In this document: one piece after another, positions 21,613 through 32,721 of the stretch
How the letters are laid out: the number at the start of each line of letters is the position of its first letter
How positions within the stretch are numbered: position 1 is the stretch's first letter
Source of the DNA: Brachynemurus nebulosus
Lineage: Eukaryota > Arthropoda > Insecta > Neuroptera > Myrmeleontidae
Assembly (NCBI GenBank): GCA_035578155.1
Contig: JAPWDM010000002.1
Coordinates: 39,297,437 to 39,361,436, forward strand
Length of the DNA stretch: 64,000 nucleotides
Reading direction: 5' to 3'
Notes under the pieces: generated by a model
Databases searched by the model: none
The model's input: only the letters and a program-made list of their open reading frames with translations
What the model was told of the DNA's origin: nothing
Position numbers and translations under genes: made by a program

Positions 21613-22809
21613 ATGACGCAAGACGCACCGCAGGCAACGACAAGTAGGTCAGTTGATTCTAAACCTACAATCAAAGTGGAAGTTCCTCGAAATAGTTTAG
21701 GGGCTTTCGTTCAGTCTATTGACGATTTCTCGGGAAAGGGGGATGTAAAAGAATACTTTGACCGTCTCGAGCAGAGGGCTGCTCTAGAACAACTTACTGA
21801 ATCACAGTTACTCAGCGTTGTCAAATGTAAGTTGGTAGGAGAAGCGTATCAATTTTTCAAGGGTGAAACTTCTCTACAGGGGGGTGATGTTGTCTACAAA
21901 GCTTTCAAAGCTAAATTAATTTCGAGATTTACGCCGCAAAGGATACCGGGTGCCGCACAATTCAAACTCAGTCAAACGTTCCAGCGTTCCAACGAATCCG
22001 TTAGCCAATTCGTTACTCGCCTAAAGGTTATCGCCCAAGAAGTTCTCGAGGAGGACCTAAATCAAGCAACCGCCGCCGAAAGACCGGGAATAATCAAAAA
22101 ACACGAAAATTTGGTACTTGCACAGTTTCGACAAGGGCTACGACGGGATCTACTACGAGTCGTCGGCATTCTTCTAATTAGGGAATCAAACTTAACTATA
22201 GACACAGCTACCGAAATAGCCACACAAGAGGAATTGAACCAAAGCATCCTCAATACGTCACGTCATATGACACAAACGTTATATGTATCCAACGATCAGG
22301 GCCGGAGTAACTTCAAACCAAGGGGATTTCCAAACAGAAATAAGTCGTGGAATCAGTCGAACAGGGGAGTAGCATCATCGAGCGCCAACAACAGAAATAC
22401 TCAATCACAAAATCGTCAAAATTCAACCAACCAGCACGGGGGACCCGAATGTTACAACTGTTTTCAAAAGGGACATTATGCTGTCGAGTGCCGCTCTACA
22501 CTTGTATGTCGGAAGTGCAGAACAACGGGGCATAGGGAAAGGGACTGCACACGCAACAACGAGTCACGGAACCGTTCAGGGAACATAACTTCAAACTCTT
22601 CTGGTAGGAACCCGAGACAAAATGGACCGTCGTCTCACGAAATTAATAATACAAAGAACCGGTCGCTAACGCAAACCGCCGGGATGGGAAATTCGAACCA
22701 AGTAAACTGGCGTACTGGATGGACACCAACAAACCAGGGCCCCGCAACTAATTTAAACTACGGCGGACCTTCGACTCTGTCCCGCCTCGAGGGCCCAACC
22801 AATCAATAA
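21613..22809 (+). CDS. gag: Gag polyprotein of the gypsy element
   Basis: 398 codons from the first in-frame ATG (21613; context AAAATGACG) to TAA at 22807. Residues about 35-190 look like a retrotransposon Gag capsid domain (helix-rich, with LVGEAYQFF and SQFVTRL-type segments). Two CCHC zinc knuckles follow at residues 280-293 (CYNCFQKGHYAVEC) and 299-312 (CRKCRTTGHRERDC), both CX2CX4HX4C, for RNA binding. The tail is Asn/Ser/Gly-rich. The slippery heptamer lies 51 bases before the stop, so most product would be Gag, with a minority extended into Pol. The frame is fully open. Confidence 0.95.
   Translation: MTQDAPQATTSRSVDSKPTIKVEVPRNSLGAFVQSIDDFSGKGDVKEYFDRLEQRAALEQLTESQLLSVVKCKLVGEAYQFFKGETSLQGGDVVYKAFKAKLISRFTPQRIPGAAQFKLSQTFQRSNESVSQFVTRLKVIAQEVLEEDLNQATAAERPGIIKKHENLVLAQFRQGLRRDLLRVVGILLIRESNLTIDTATEIATQEELNQSILNTSRHMTQTLYVSNDQGRSNFKPRGFPNRNKSWNQSNRGVASSSANNRNTQSQNRQNSTNQHGGPECYNCFQKGHYAVECRSTLVCRKCRTTGHRERDCTRNNESRNRSGNITSNSSGRNPRQNGPSSHEINNTKNRSLTQTAGMGNSNQVNWRTGWTPTNQGPATNLNYGGPSTLSRLEGPTNQ
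22752..22758 (+). promoter_or_regulatory. -1 ribosomal frameshift site TTTAAAC
   Basis: In the gag frame the bases read T TTA AAC, a perfect X XXY YYZ slippery heptamer. The pol frame is -1 relative to gag, and its nearest upstream stop (TAA, 22749-22751) ends directly before the first T. Downstream, GGCGGAC (22762-22768) can pair with GTCCCGCC (22779-22786) with one bulged C, a candidate stimulatory stem, though the 3-nt spacer is shorter than usual. Confidence 0.9.
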
Positions 22810-25800
22810 TATCACACACCTCTACTATAAGGGACGCACCAAGTATCGTGACCGCTTATGTTAATAACAAACCATTAAAACTAATTCTCGATACAGGAAG
22901 TGCAGTAACCATACTAAAAGAAGACATACTCGATTTTGACCAATATTACTCTACAAGCGACTTCAAACTTACGGGAATTACAGGAGACGAACTGGAATGC
23001 ATGGGGCATGTACCACTCCAACTTTCAATAGGAACACAACTGTACCATATTAATACTTTAATTTGTCGGGATTTACCAATAATAGCTGATGGTCTATTGG
23101 GGCGTGATTTTTTCGAATCTCAAGGGGCCATAATTGACTATAGCAAAAATATATTAAACATAAATGGCGAACCAGTACTTATGAATAAATTCAACCAGGA
23201 TGGAAGTGATACTGACAACAGGGATATTCAGGAATTACGGGAATTCAAAACAAATATTTTAAAAAGGGAACGTCAGACGGGGCACACCATCAAGTCGGGG
23301 ACTAAGAAATCCAAAAACAGCTCGCCGGTTATCAATTACAAAAGGACGAAGGATACTAAGATATCCTTAGGGAAGAGTAAGGCACGCCAGGAACAAAATG
23401 AAGCTACTGATTCTGATGTTCAATCAAAAACAGGATGGAAAAAATTAGTTAAGACTAGCAATGGGGGAAGCGATGGAGATACTGGATCACCCATAATTCG
23501 GCCAAAATTAGGGGGCGATCAGAAGCAAGTAGTTGGCCGCTACTTTGTTTCGCTGGTGGAGAGAGTTAGTATTCCTGCTAGAAGCGAATGTGTATGCAGA
23601 GCTAGTTCAACTAATTTAGTATCCGGAACCACTGTGTTGATTGAACCAACAGAAGTACTCATGCACGGCATCAATTCCGCAAGAGTTTTAACAGAAGTTC
23701 AGTCAAATCAAGAAGTTCAAGTGTGCCTAATTAATGCTTCTAGTCAAGTAATTGAATTGAATATTGGGACCGTCGTCGGAGAAGCTGAAGAAGTTCTGGA
23801 AAATGGGTTAAACAAAAAATATTGCAGCACACTGTACGGGAATAACAGTGATAATGGGAAAACGTATGAAACTAAGGGACATAACGGGGAAATAGTTCAA
23901 AATGGAAATATTTTTAATAATAAAAGTGGGAATTTACAAATGAACTACAAGTTAGGGAATGGTACTATTTACAAGGGAGTACCAGGGACAACAAAACAAA
24001 CTACCTCAGAAGGTACAAGAAAATTTTGCTACAACGTATCTGAACACAGGGGTTACGTGGAAAATTCAGAAACTTGGACTAAACTACGGGATAGCGTGCA
24101 ACTTGACCACTTGGATGAAGAAACTCAAACTAAGATTTTACAAGTGTTAGTAGAATTTCGGGACATCATTTTATTGGAAGGCGACAAACTTGGTGAAGCT
24201 GTTGGAGTCAAACACAAAATCGTGACCGAAAATGTAATGCCTATTGCGAAGCGACCATACCGTGTACCACATGCACAAAGGGAAATATTGAAGAATAATA
24301 TTCAAGAAATGTTGGATGAAGGGGTCATCAAACATTCTCAGTCGCCGTGGTCAGCACCCGTGGTAATGGTGCCTAAGAAGACTACAACCGGGGAAGTGAA
24401 AATGAGGGTATGCATCGATTTTCGGGGATTAAACCAGATAACGAAAAGGGACTACTATCCGCTTCCAAACATCAGTGAAACGATCGACATGTTGGGACAA
24501 GCTAAACTTTTCACTACTTTGGACTTGGCGTGGGGTTATTGGCAGATTGCTATAGCAGAAGAGGACCGGGAGAAGACAGCCTTCTCCACACCAGATGGGC
24601 ATTATGAGTGCCAAAGAATGCCTTTTGGATTATCTAATGCGCCTAGTACCTTCCAAAGATTGATGGACGTGACCTTGGCAGGGCTAAAAGGGATCAAATG
24701 TCTAGCCTATTTGGATGATATCATCGTATTCAATGGAGGAGAAGTCAATGAACACATAGAACGTATAAAAGAAGTCTTTACCTGTATTCGAAAAGCAAAT
24801 CTGAAATTAAAGCCTTCTAAATGTCAGTTCCTTCAATCAGAAATAAACTACTTAGGGCACATAATAGGCCGAGATGGCGTAAAACCTGAGGAAAATAAGG
24901 TGTCTGCAGTTAAAAATTATCCTAAACCAAGAAATATACGGGATATCCGATCATTTTTGGGACTAGCCAATTTCTACCGAAGATTCATTCCGCAGTTCGC
25001 ACGTATTGCAAAACCACTAACAGAATTAACGAAAAAGGATGTTCCCTTTAAATGGACAGAAGAAACCGATAAAGCGTTCAATTTGTTGAAAGAAGCATTG
25101 TGCAAGGAACCAGTACTGCAGTATCCAGACTTTCACAAAAGTTTCACGTTAACTACGGATGCATCCGGAAGTGCTATAGGGGCTGTACTTAGCCAGGAGT
25201 ACAATGGGTGTGAGAAACCAGTCGCGTATGCAAGCCGCCAATTGTCAAAACCAGAAAGGAATTATTCCGTATCTGAACGTGAGTGCCTTGCTGTTGTATG
25301 GGCAATAAAACACTTCAGATGCTACTTGTACGGGAAACGATTCAAAATTGTAACTGACCATCGACCGTTACGATGGCTTTTAACCATACGGGACCCAAGT
25401 TCAAGGTTAGCTAGATGGGCTCTCACTCTGGGAGAATACGACTTTGAGATTGAACATCGGGCCGGAAGTAAAAATGGAAATGCGGACGCACTATCGAGGA
25501 TTCCGGTACAAATGGTTAACTTAGAAGAAGGTTACGAACCATTCTGGGACCGTCAGTGGATCAAAGGGGAACAAAGAAAAGATCCATTATTAAAACCAGT
25601 ATTCGACCGATTAAACACCGACCCGGATTATCACGAGTACTACCTAGATGATGACGGAGTACTATACAAAGCACGAGGCATTACGGATCGACACGACAAA
25701 ATGGTTATTCCGAGAACTATGGTTAAAACGGTAATTAGGGACTACCACGACACGCCATTTTGTTCTCACTTGGGATACTTGAAAACTTTAAATCTTATTC

Positions 25801-27281
25801 GTAACAAAATGCATTGGACAAACATGTGCGCTGATGTGAAACAATATTGTGAAGAATGTGTTCCCTGCATGCAGCGAAAAACTTCACCACATAGGAAACC
25901 AGCACCGTTACAAAAACTTCCTTCTGTGAGCGAACCGTTCGAGCGAATTTCCATGGATATCGTAGGGCCTATGGTTACAACATTACAAGGAAATAAATTC
26001 ATTCTAACTGTGCAAGATTATTTTACGCGATATCTGGAAGCTATCCCGCTTCCCGACCAAAAAGCAGACACTGTGGCCAGAGCATTTGTGGAGCATATTG
26101 TAACAAGACACGGGACTCCGAAGGTACTAATAACCGATCAAGGGACGAATTTTTTGTCGAAACTTATGAAGGAGATATGCCAACTATTGAGGATTCAGAA
26201 AATTCATACTACCGCCTACCATCCGCAAGCTAATGGAATGATAGAGCGTAGTCATAGGGTCATCAAGGATATGTTATCCCAATTTGTACGAGGTGATCAA
26301 CGGGATTGGGACTTATGGTTACCATACATTCTCATGGCATACCGAGGGACCATACATAGCACCACCGGAGACACTCCATTTTTCTTATTACATGGCCGAG
26401 ATATGTCACTACCGTACGACGACATTCTTAAACCCAGTAGAATGCGCTACGATGTAAGTGAAAACTACGCGGCTGAACTTATAAGAAGATTACAAATGGC
26501 TTACGAAAGGGTATACCAACACACGAGAGAAACCACCGAAAAGCAAGTACGAAACTACAATAAAAGTACCAAGCCAGTAAGCTTTGAGGTAGGGAATCTA
26601 GTATGGCTTTACAACCCAGCTGGTAAAACCGACCGCAGCAAGAAGCTACTTAAGCCGTGGACAGGGCCGTACCGCGTTATCGCCGTTAAGGGACCCGTCA
26701 ACTTTAAGATTAAGGAAGTTTACGGACCTAAAACTGAGTTGGTGCATGCCAACCGATTAAAAATCTACAAGGGGGAATTAAGTCAGTCAATAGAAGATGT
26801 TGGTGGACCTGAACCACCAGAGCAACCTGAACGTGGTGAACAGAGACAACACTTTGATATCTACGATTCGCCCGTAACCGTCGAAGTAGGACAGCCAACC
26901 ATATCAGGATACCGGGAAGAAAACGACAATTTGGAAGCCGAAATCCAAAATGTATTAGACGGGAACGACCACCGTACGAACGAAATTGAAGACCAGTCAA
27001 TCGGGACTATCAATGTCCCAGTCGACATTCACCCGCCGCCACCGGCAGAGCGTCAAATTCCGATCGAAGAGCCGCACGAAGCTATGCAAAACAATCAGAA
27101 TTTGGAAGTAGAAAACGAACATGGGGGAGGGAACGAGGGTAACTCATCAGATAGTTACGCGAGTGCAGACGACGTCGAGGAAGCTGCACCTGCCAGTGAC
27201 GCGAGACAGGCTGGAAACTACCGCACCAGAAGTCGGGGTAGAGTTTCAGACCATCCGTGGGTCCTACCCAAACGAATTTAA
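22759..27281 (+). CDS. pol: Pol polyprotein (PR-RT-RNaseH-IN), -1 frame
   Basis: Open in -1 from 22752 to TAA at 27279; about 1507 codons after the shift, giving a Gag-Pol near 1889 residues. There is no needed start codon of its own. Aspartic protease: DTGS (22890) and LLGRDFF. Reverse transcriptase: CIDFRGLN and the YLDD catalytic box (24708-24719). RNase H: TTDASG, then DHRPL and NADALSR. Integrase: H/H and CVPC zinc region near 25770-25870, catalytic Asp in SMDIVGP (25956), Asp in TDQGTNF (26136) and Glu in MIERSH (26244), with the D-35-E spacing, and a GPY/F-type module (TGPYRV). A Glu/Pro-rich tail of about 170 residues follows. No stops or frameshifts; all catalytic residues that I checked are present. 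Confidence 0.96.
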
Positions 27282-27407
27282 CTTACCAAACAAACAATAC
27301 CCACCGATCCGGATAGTGTCAACGAAGTCGAGGTTGGAACTGGCAGTGCGAGTCCAGGGCAAGGGGAACCACAACGGGACGTCACCATACAGTTCGAGAC
27401 AGTGTGA
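27282..27407 (+). other. In-frame coding-like extension after the pol stop
   Basis: After the TAA at 27279 the same frame stays open for about 41 codons to TGA at 27405. Its composition (TDPDSVNEVEVG, SPGQGEPQRD) resembles the acidic/polar Pol tail. It suggests the stop is a recent truncation or is sometimes read through. Confidence 0.5.
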
Positions 27408-27436
27408 TCCTGAACTAATGGGGATGAGGAAATAAT

Positions 27437-27461
27437 AAAAAAAAAAAAAAAAAAAAAAAAA
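27437..27461 (+). repeat. A25 homopolymer in the gypsy 3' region
   Basis: 25 consecutive A residues shortly after AGGAAATAAT. Such a run within the internal region could be a relic of a captured polyadenylated end, or simply slippage. Confidence 0.9.
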
Positions 27462-28053
27462 CTTTGAAACGATGCTATTTCTAGTTGGATATACGATTCA
27501 GTGGATACAGACAAAATAGTGAATGACTGAAAAAGTGTCCATTGTTTTTTTATATAAATCCAATAAATTGTTCATAGTGTGTGAAGTGACTCAAACTCAG
27601 TGAAACCGCGGGTTAACCAAACACGGAAGAGTGTAGCATTCTCTAAGTAACAGACAATAAATAAAAACATTAAGTAATTTTCGCTAAGTTCATTCTCAAT
27701 CTTTGTTTTCTTAAATCAATGTTTCTTTGTACTTCTAGTTAAGTTAATTTTGTAATTTAGGTACGGGGGAATTAAGATGCTGGGATGGAAAGAAGGGAGA
27801 TTTTATTTGTATATTTGTATTTGTATGTATGTTTGTATTGTATATTAAGATAACCTGATATTGTTTGATGATTCCAAAACTCTCACGATGGAGATATTTT
27901 AATATGGAATGATAAAACTTTTCCATCAGAAAAGGACAAGTATTCTACCTTTGGATCACTAAACAATTTCAGGAAAAGTATAGATAAGTTAGATTTAATT
28001 TTGATATTGTGGAGGCAGACTCACCATGCAACGGGTAATACGTAGAAAAGGCT
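27462..28053 (+). other. 3' non-coding region of the gypsy element
   Basis: No env or other ORF of note. A+T-rich with TTTGTATTTGTAT repeats around 27805-27840. Confidence 0.7.
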
Positions 28054-28073
28054 GGTCACTCGAGAGAGTGACC
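28054..28073 (+). other. Perfect hairpin with GAGA tetraloop before the PPT
   Basis: GGTCACTC (28054-28061), loop GAGA, GAGTGACC (28066-28073): an 8-bp perfect stem closed by a GNRA-class loop, nine bases upstream of the polypurine tract. Confidence 0.75.
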
Positions 28074-28082
28074 ATCTTTTTC

Positions 28083-28096
28083 AAAGGGGGGAGCAA
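28083..28096 (+). promoter_or_regulatory. Polypurine tract
   Basis: AAAGGGGGGAGCAA lies directly upstream of the 3' LTR, preceded by a T-run (CATCTTTTTC). It would prime plus-strand DNA synthesis. Confidence 0.9.
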
Positions 28097-28757
28097 TGTT
28101 GAGAAGCGAATCGCCTGTATATAGGCGTCGCATTTATACACAATAATTTTGTAGGGCAAATTTCGAAATTATTGTGGAATTTGCGAACTTTGCTGAAATT
28201 GATTGCCAATCAATTAAATAATTGACGCGGTGGGGACAGGTTTTCTGACCCACGCGTGGCTAATTGAGGTGGCTATCAATTTGGGTAAGATCAGAAGTAT
28301 TCGCGACGAGACACGGGCAACACTGGGGTAGTGTTCGGGTTTTCTATTTCTAGTGCAAGTAACATTGTTCAATAAAACATTTATTTATATGACTCATAAA
28401 ATTTTTCAAATATTAAGTTTCGTCGTTAGCCGATTAAATACAGTGTTAATTAAGTGTAGCAGGTGAGTCCGCTCTATGTTCTATTATACTGGGTTAGGGG
28501 TTTCATATATTTCTTTGTTATTTGTAGACAATTTGTTATTATTATTTCAATTTTATTTTATTATATATATTTTTTTTTTATTTTTTTATTTAAACTTTTA
28601 TTTTATTTTATTATTTAAATAAATCCGTTTTCTTTCCGAACAACATCTTTCATTTATTTCCACGAATTGAGATCCCTCAACACACGGCACGGAACTCGAA
28701 CCCTCCCGACACGCTATGATAGTCCTGGTCCTTTAAAGGGATTCCAGGACGTTGACA
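28097..28757 (+). repeat. 3' LTR (661 bp)
   Basis: Same length and, by base-by-base reading, same sequence as the 5' LTR. Followed by the CCAT duplication (28758-28761). Confidence 0.96.
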
Positions 28758-28761
28758 CCAT

Positions 28762-29477
28762 GTTAACGTCGAAAATTGTTTAAATACTTTATTAATACAA
28801 TTATTATACTTCATCCAGTATTTTATACCTCAAATTGTTCAAATTTATTTATAAAAAAAATTGTAAATAACAAATATTTGTATTCAGATTTTACGGTTTT
28901 TTTGAAAATATTTTAAATTTATTTCCACGGTTACCATTATTTAATAGCATGAAAAAATGTATATTATAGATGTCGTTGGCATCACGCACCCAGCCAATAC
29001 GTGATAACACATAAAACAGTGACTAAGTGTTTTAGAAGCAAAAATAAATTAAAAATGTTTATAAAATACATATTAATAATAATTGTAATGACAAAATACA
29101 CACAGTCAAATTTCGAACGTATATTAAAACACTTCTGAAAATAATATTTAACCAATATAAAAAGGTGATTTAGCTGTTATAATCTCTTAACTGGACTAAT
29201 AAAAATTATTTGTATATTTTTATTATGCTAAATGAAAGAATTCGCTGAAAATGTTAAAATTAATAACTCATGTGTTTTTAATATTGACCATCGATTAAAA
29301 TAAAAATAGGCGAATTCAACAAAAATTGTTTAATGTATAATTATATCTATTTTTTTAAGTAAGAAAATATTAAATGCGAGGTGAATTTAAATTGAAAAAT
29401 AATCATTCTATTAATAATAATTTTTGTTATCAGAGGTTTCTTTCAGAAATAACTTCATTAATATATGTATAAATGTC
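28762..29477. other. 3' flank of the retrotransposon
   Basis: A+T-rich with no supported gene. Confidence 0.5.
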
Positions 29478-29523
29478 AAAACTGTTCGGACATATGATCG
29501 CGTTCCGGTATAGGGGCTTTTAC
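29478..29523. repeat. 46-bp terminal repeat, copy at 29.5 kb
   Basis: The block from AAAACTGTTCGGACATATGA through GGGGCTTTTAC recurs at 45462-45507 with one difference. Its last 22 bp are inverted at 18206. Probably the end of a transposon family. Confidence 0.7.
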
Positions 29524-29771
29524 CTTATTTAATTTTTGATAAAAGAAAATTTTATCGCTAAGATATACTTTTTTAGCTGACTGTCTCGCACCAAATACCT
29601 TAAATATTGTTTTATCAAGAAAAATTACCTAAATTTCATATGAGGTATTGTTGCATTAACAGTTAATTCAATTTTCCTATTGTGAAATTTTACACTTTTA
29701 CTAATTCAAATAGTTAGTTTACAGCCTTTTTTTTTAATCATGTTTGATATTATTAAATACGGGTTTAAATC

Positions 29772-29996
29772 CAGAGCCGGATTTACCCTAAGTGCCGTCC
29801 TGGCCACCGTGAAAAATGCCGCCTCTGCCTTTTAAAAAGAAAAAAATCTAGCTTTTCCTACTTTTTTCTAGAACTTTTTCCTACAGAAAAACGTCAAATT
29901 TCAAGCTTTGCCACCCTCCCTAAAAATTTGTCGCCCCTAAAAATTTGCCGCCCCTAGGTTATGACATATGTAGGCCTACTGGGTAATACGTCCTTG
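29772..29996. mobile_element. hAT-type MITE with 8-bp duplication
   Basis: Starts CAGAGCCGGATTTA. Perfect 8-bp flanks TTTAAATC (29764-29771 and 29997-30004). The right terminus, read inverted as CAAGGACGTATTAC, is only loosely similar to the left. The interior has GCCGCC / GCCGCCCC blocks like the other CAG-ended MITEs here. Confidence 0.65.
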
Positions 29997-30121
29997 TTTA
30001 AATCAATAATATTTCATTCATTTAAAAGAAGAAATTGGTAACTCAATTGTTGGCAGGTTTAAAAACACTAGACACTTTTAAATTATGTCACATATACTGT
30101 CGGCGCTACTGGTGCTATCTA

Positions 30122-31693
30122 TTGGCGATACAAAGATTAGTCGCGCGTCTCTGGTGGTAAAATTAGAAACTATCAAGTATAAGATGTACGTATATGTTCA
30201 ATTGAGTTAATAATATGTATTCATTGATATTAGAATACGTATAGGTATACGCAAAGTTTGTGAGCGATCAAAGTCCACTTTACAGTACTTCGTTAAATAA
30301 ATGAAAGTAAGAGTCTGCACCATTAAAAAAATAATATTTATGAATACCTAAATATGTTATTATTACTATGTAAGGGTATTTTTCATAAAAAATTTTTCTT
30401 GTTAGTAGGTATTTAATATTTTAAAACTGGTAGCGTTAAATCGTTTTGAAACATTAAATTTCTTATCACAGGTATTTCTAGTTTTAATTATATTACATAT
30501 TTCTTGTAGCTTAGAAACGTTTCATTTTTAATATTTTATACTTATCTGAACAATTTACTAAATATTGCAAATAATAAAACGGTATACACTTTTCTCAAGT
30601 CCGTACTTTTCAGTTGTTAATTAAATGAAATGTATTCAATTTTATTAAACTACCTGATACAGTCATAAAACCTGCATAAAACCTATCTTTGTAAATGTTG
30701 CTATTATTATGAATTTTTCAATAAAATCTGTTTATTAATTTTACAAAGTTTGTATGTTTCCAAATAAATTTGTAAGTTCTATTTGTAATTTTAAGTGATG
30801 TCCTGACAATGTGAGTAAATTTTAGTGATAGATGCGTTTTAGTTTATAATGCTAGTTCATTTTTTTACTTGGAAGTATTTAGAGTTAGTAAAGGTAATTT
30901 CTTAATATTATTTATTTAATTTAAAATTACTTATTTAAGTAGGTATATCATTGCATTACTATATAAATAAGCAAACTATTTCAAGATCTATTACTTTTTT
31001 TTTACAACGTAGTGTATTTTTATACATTGTATGTACAGTCCAATATTACCTGAGTGAGAGATGTAAAAACTAATAGGGGAAGTTTAGATATAATTACTCT
31101 ATATCCATCTTTATTGCAAAAGTATTTTCTCTTCTTAATATAATAAAATATGTTTATCTCTTACTAAGAATATATCTTTCCTTTTTGTTGAACTTTGATA
31201 CCTCAAGAATTCTGCATCTAGTTATATGTACCATACAATAGATGAAGTACACATCATCTTTTTTGAAGAAAATCGCCATATTTTTAGCACCTTTTATAAC
31301 CTACAAAGTGTTAGTGGTAATAAAATAATATTTTTTAATTTGTATGCAGTTTTTGTTGTAATTTGAGACTATTTATTAATAAATATTCTAACAATATTTA
31401 TAACAACAAATATAACATTAGTAAATATAGAAAGGTTTTAAATCCAACCTTGTTTAACCGTCATATTGGTCAACAGTTTAACGCTTTTTTTGGCTTCATT
31501 TTCATATACATTGAATACATACCTGTACTCCCTCTATCTATTCAATACTCAGAGTATGTCGAGTATATATTATACAAATTGTGTGCTAGTTACTAGATTA
31601 CACATTGACAATTAAACGTATACGTATATTTTTACTTGGTACAGCTTCTAGTTTTACCACTAGAGGTGCGAGTTAGAATCTTTGCGTCGCCAA
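30122..31693. mobile_element. Long member (1.57 kb) of MITE family M1
   Basis: The ends match family M1: TTGGCGATACAAAGATT at left and AATCTTTGCGTCGCCAA at right, with TA on both sides (30120-30121, 31694-31695). The inverted ends extend about 45 bp, including TCTGGTGGTAAAATTAGAA. The 226-bp copies share the subterminal TTACTTGGTACAGCTTCTA block. The interior lacks a transposase ORF. It may be an intermediate between an autonomous parent and the short MITEs. Confidence 0.7.
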
Positions 31694-31695
31694 TA

Positions 31696-32721
31696 GTAGT
31701 TCAAGCTCGGTATTTATAGGGTTTTACTGTCTAATTTTTTCATCTCTCACTAACAAAACATTTAGAAAAATTCTATACCATAAATTAAAAATTTTATATA
31801 TTTGGTTCATTTTGTTGATTAGCTGGAAGGCTTTTATTCCATTGAAAAAAATGAGATTTAAAATTTTTATATTTTCATCAAGTGCGGTAAAAAAATTTAA
31901 TGAATAAATAAACGAAAAATGAATTTTGATTAGTCTAGATGAATATTTTATTTAATAAAGTTGAATTATTTTTTATTATTTCAATTTTTAACAAAACACA
32001 TTTATTTTTTTCATTACATATCCTGACTTATTGTTACGTTTTCATAATTTATTAATATGTGAATTAATTTTATACAATCTAGTTTATACGATTCAATTAT
32101 TTTATGGTGATTTTTAAAATAAATTATAAAAAAACGCCGTGAGCAGCGGGGGCCCCATCACGGAAGTCGAATTTTTCCCTTCATCTTCGGTATTGAATGT
32201 CTACAAACGAAATCTGATTGAAAGTCTACAAGCGATTTGTCATTTTGGTGGTCTCAAAACTGATGTTGAGTGTCCGGCTGATCGGGGCTTTAAAAAAAGG
32301 TTTTAAGTTTTTAAGGGCTGAATCTCAGTAAATTTTAATTTTATGCCGATAGCAGTTAAAAAGCCAGCACAATTCGTACGAGGGCATTCCTACCCATGCT
32401 TATCCGCTAATTGCCTTTGTGTTTTATTTTTAAATATTAAAAAAGGACCTCAAATAGTAAACTGGAAGGCCTTTATAAAGATATTTTTTCTTTCCAAAAA
32501 AATCCAAAATTTCTATTGTATAAATAAAAATCCAAAATTCCTACTTTATAAATAAACATTAACTTTAATAACATTTTTAAATTACTTAATATGTATGTAT
32601 TGCATTTGTTATAAAAGTACGTTCAATTTTTTTAAATTTTTAAATTTACTATTCGTCTACTTGTCTTATAGTACAAATATAAAGCATTTTAAACACATTT
32701 AACAATACCATTGAATTCCGA
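31696..32721. other. Intronic stretch with one GC-rich patch
   Basis: Mostly A+T-rich. 32135-32290 is GC-richer (GCAGCGGGGGCCCC) and may be the edge of the repeat that continues as the minisatellite. No gene supported. Confidence 0.4.

Larger units (their letters stand above)
19502..28757 (+). mobile_element. Intact Ty3/gypsy LTR retrotransposon
   Basis: A full-length 9256-bp element: 5' LTR, tRNA-Leu primer site, long leader, gag, pol in -1 frame, 3' non-coding region, polypurine tract, 3' LTR and a 4-bp duplication CCAT. Pol order protease-RT-RNase H-integrase defines Ty3/gypsy (Metaviridae). The tRNA-Leu primer recalls mdg3/blastopia-type elements, but the clade was not tested. No envelope ORF. 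It sits in intron 2 of the Tec-family kinase gene in the same orientation, so its LTR signals are in sense with the host transcript. Identical LTRs and open frames indicate a recent, possibly still active insertion. Confidence 0.95.
18206..29523. mobile_element. Possible old TIR element split by MITE and gypsy insertions
   Basis: Left GTAAAAGCCCCTATACCGGA (from 18206) is the exact inverse of the right end TCCGGTATAGGGGCTTTTAC (to 29523). Removing the gypsy element and the 226-bp MITE would leave about 1.8 kb. The right-end 46 bp recur at 45462-45507, so the terminus belongs to a repeat family. No clear target duplication was found, so joining the two ends into one element is inference. Confidence 0.4.

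Noticed and set aside
27121..27435. 104-codon ORF overlapping the end of pol
   Set aside because: Different frame from pol; the pol frame itself carries the coherent sequence, so this is a shadow rather than env or an accessory gene.
27462..28096. Possible env gene downstream of pol
   Set aside because: No ORF with signal peptide, furin-like site or membrane segment; the region is non-coding and ends in the PPT.
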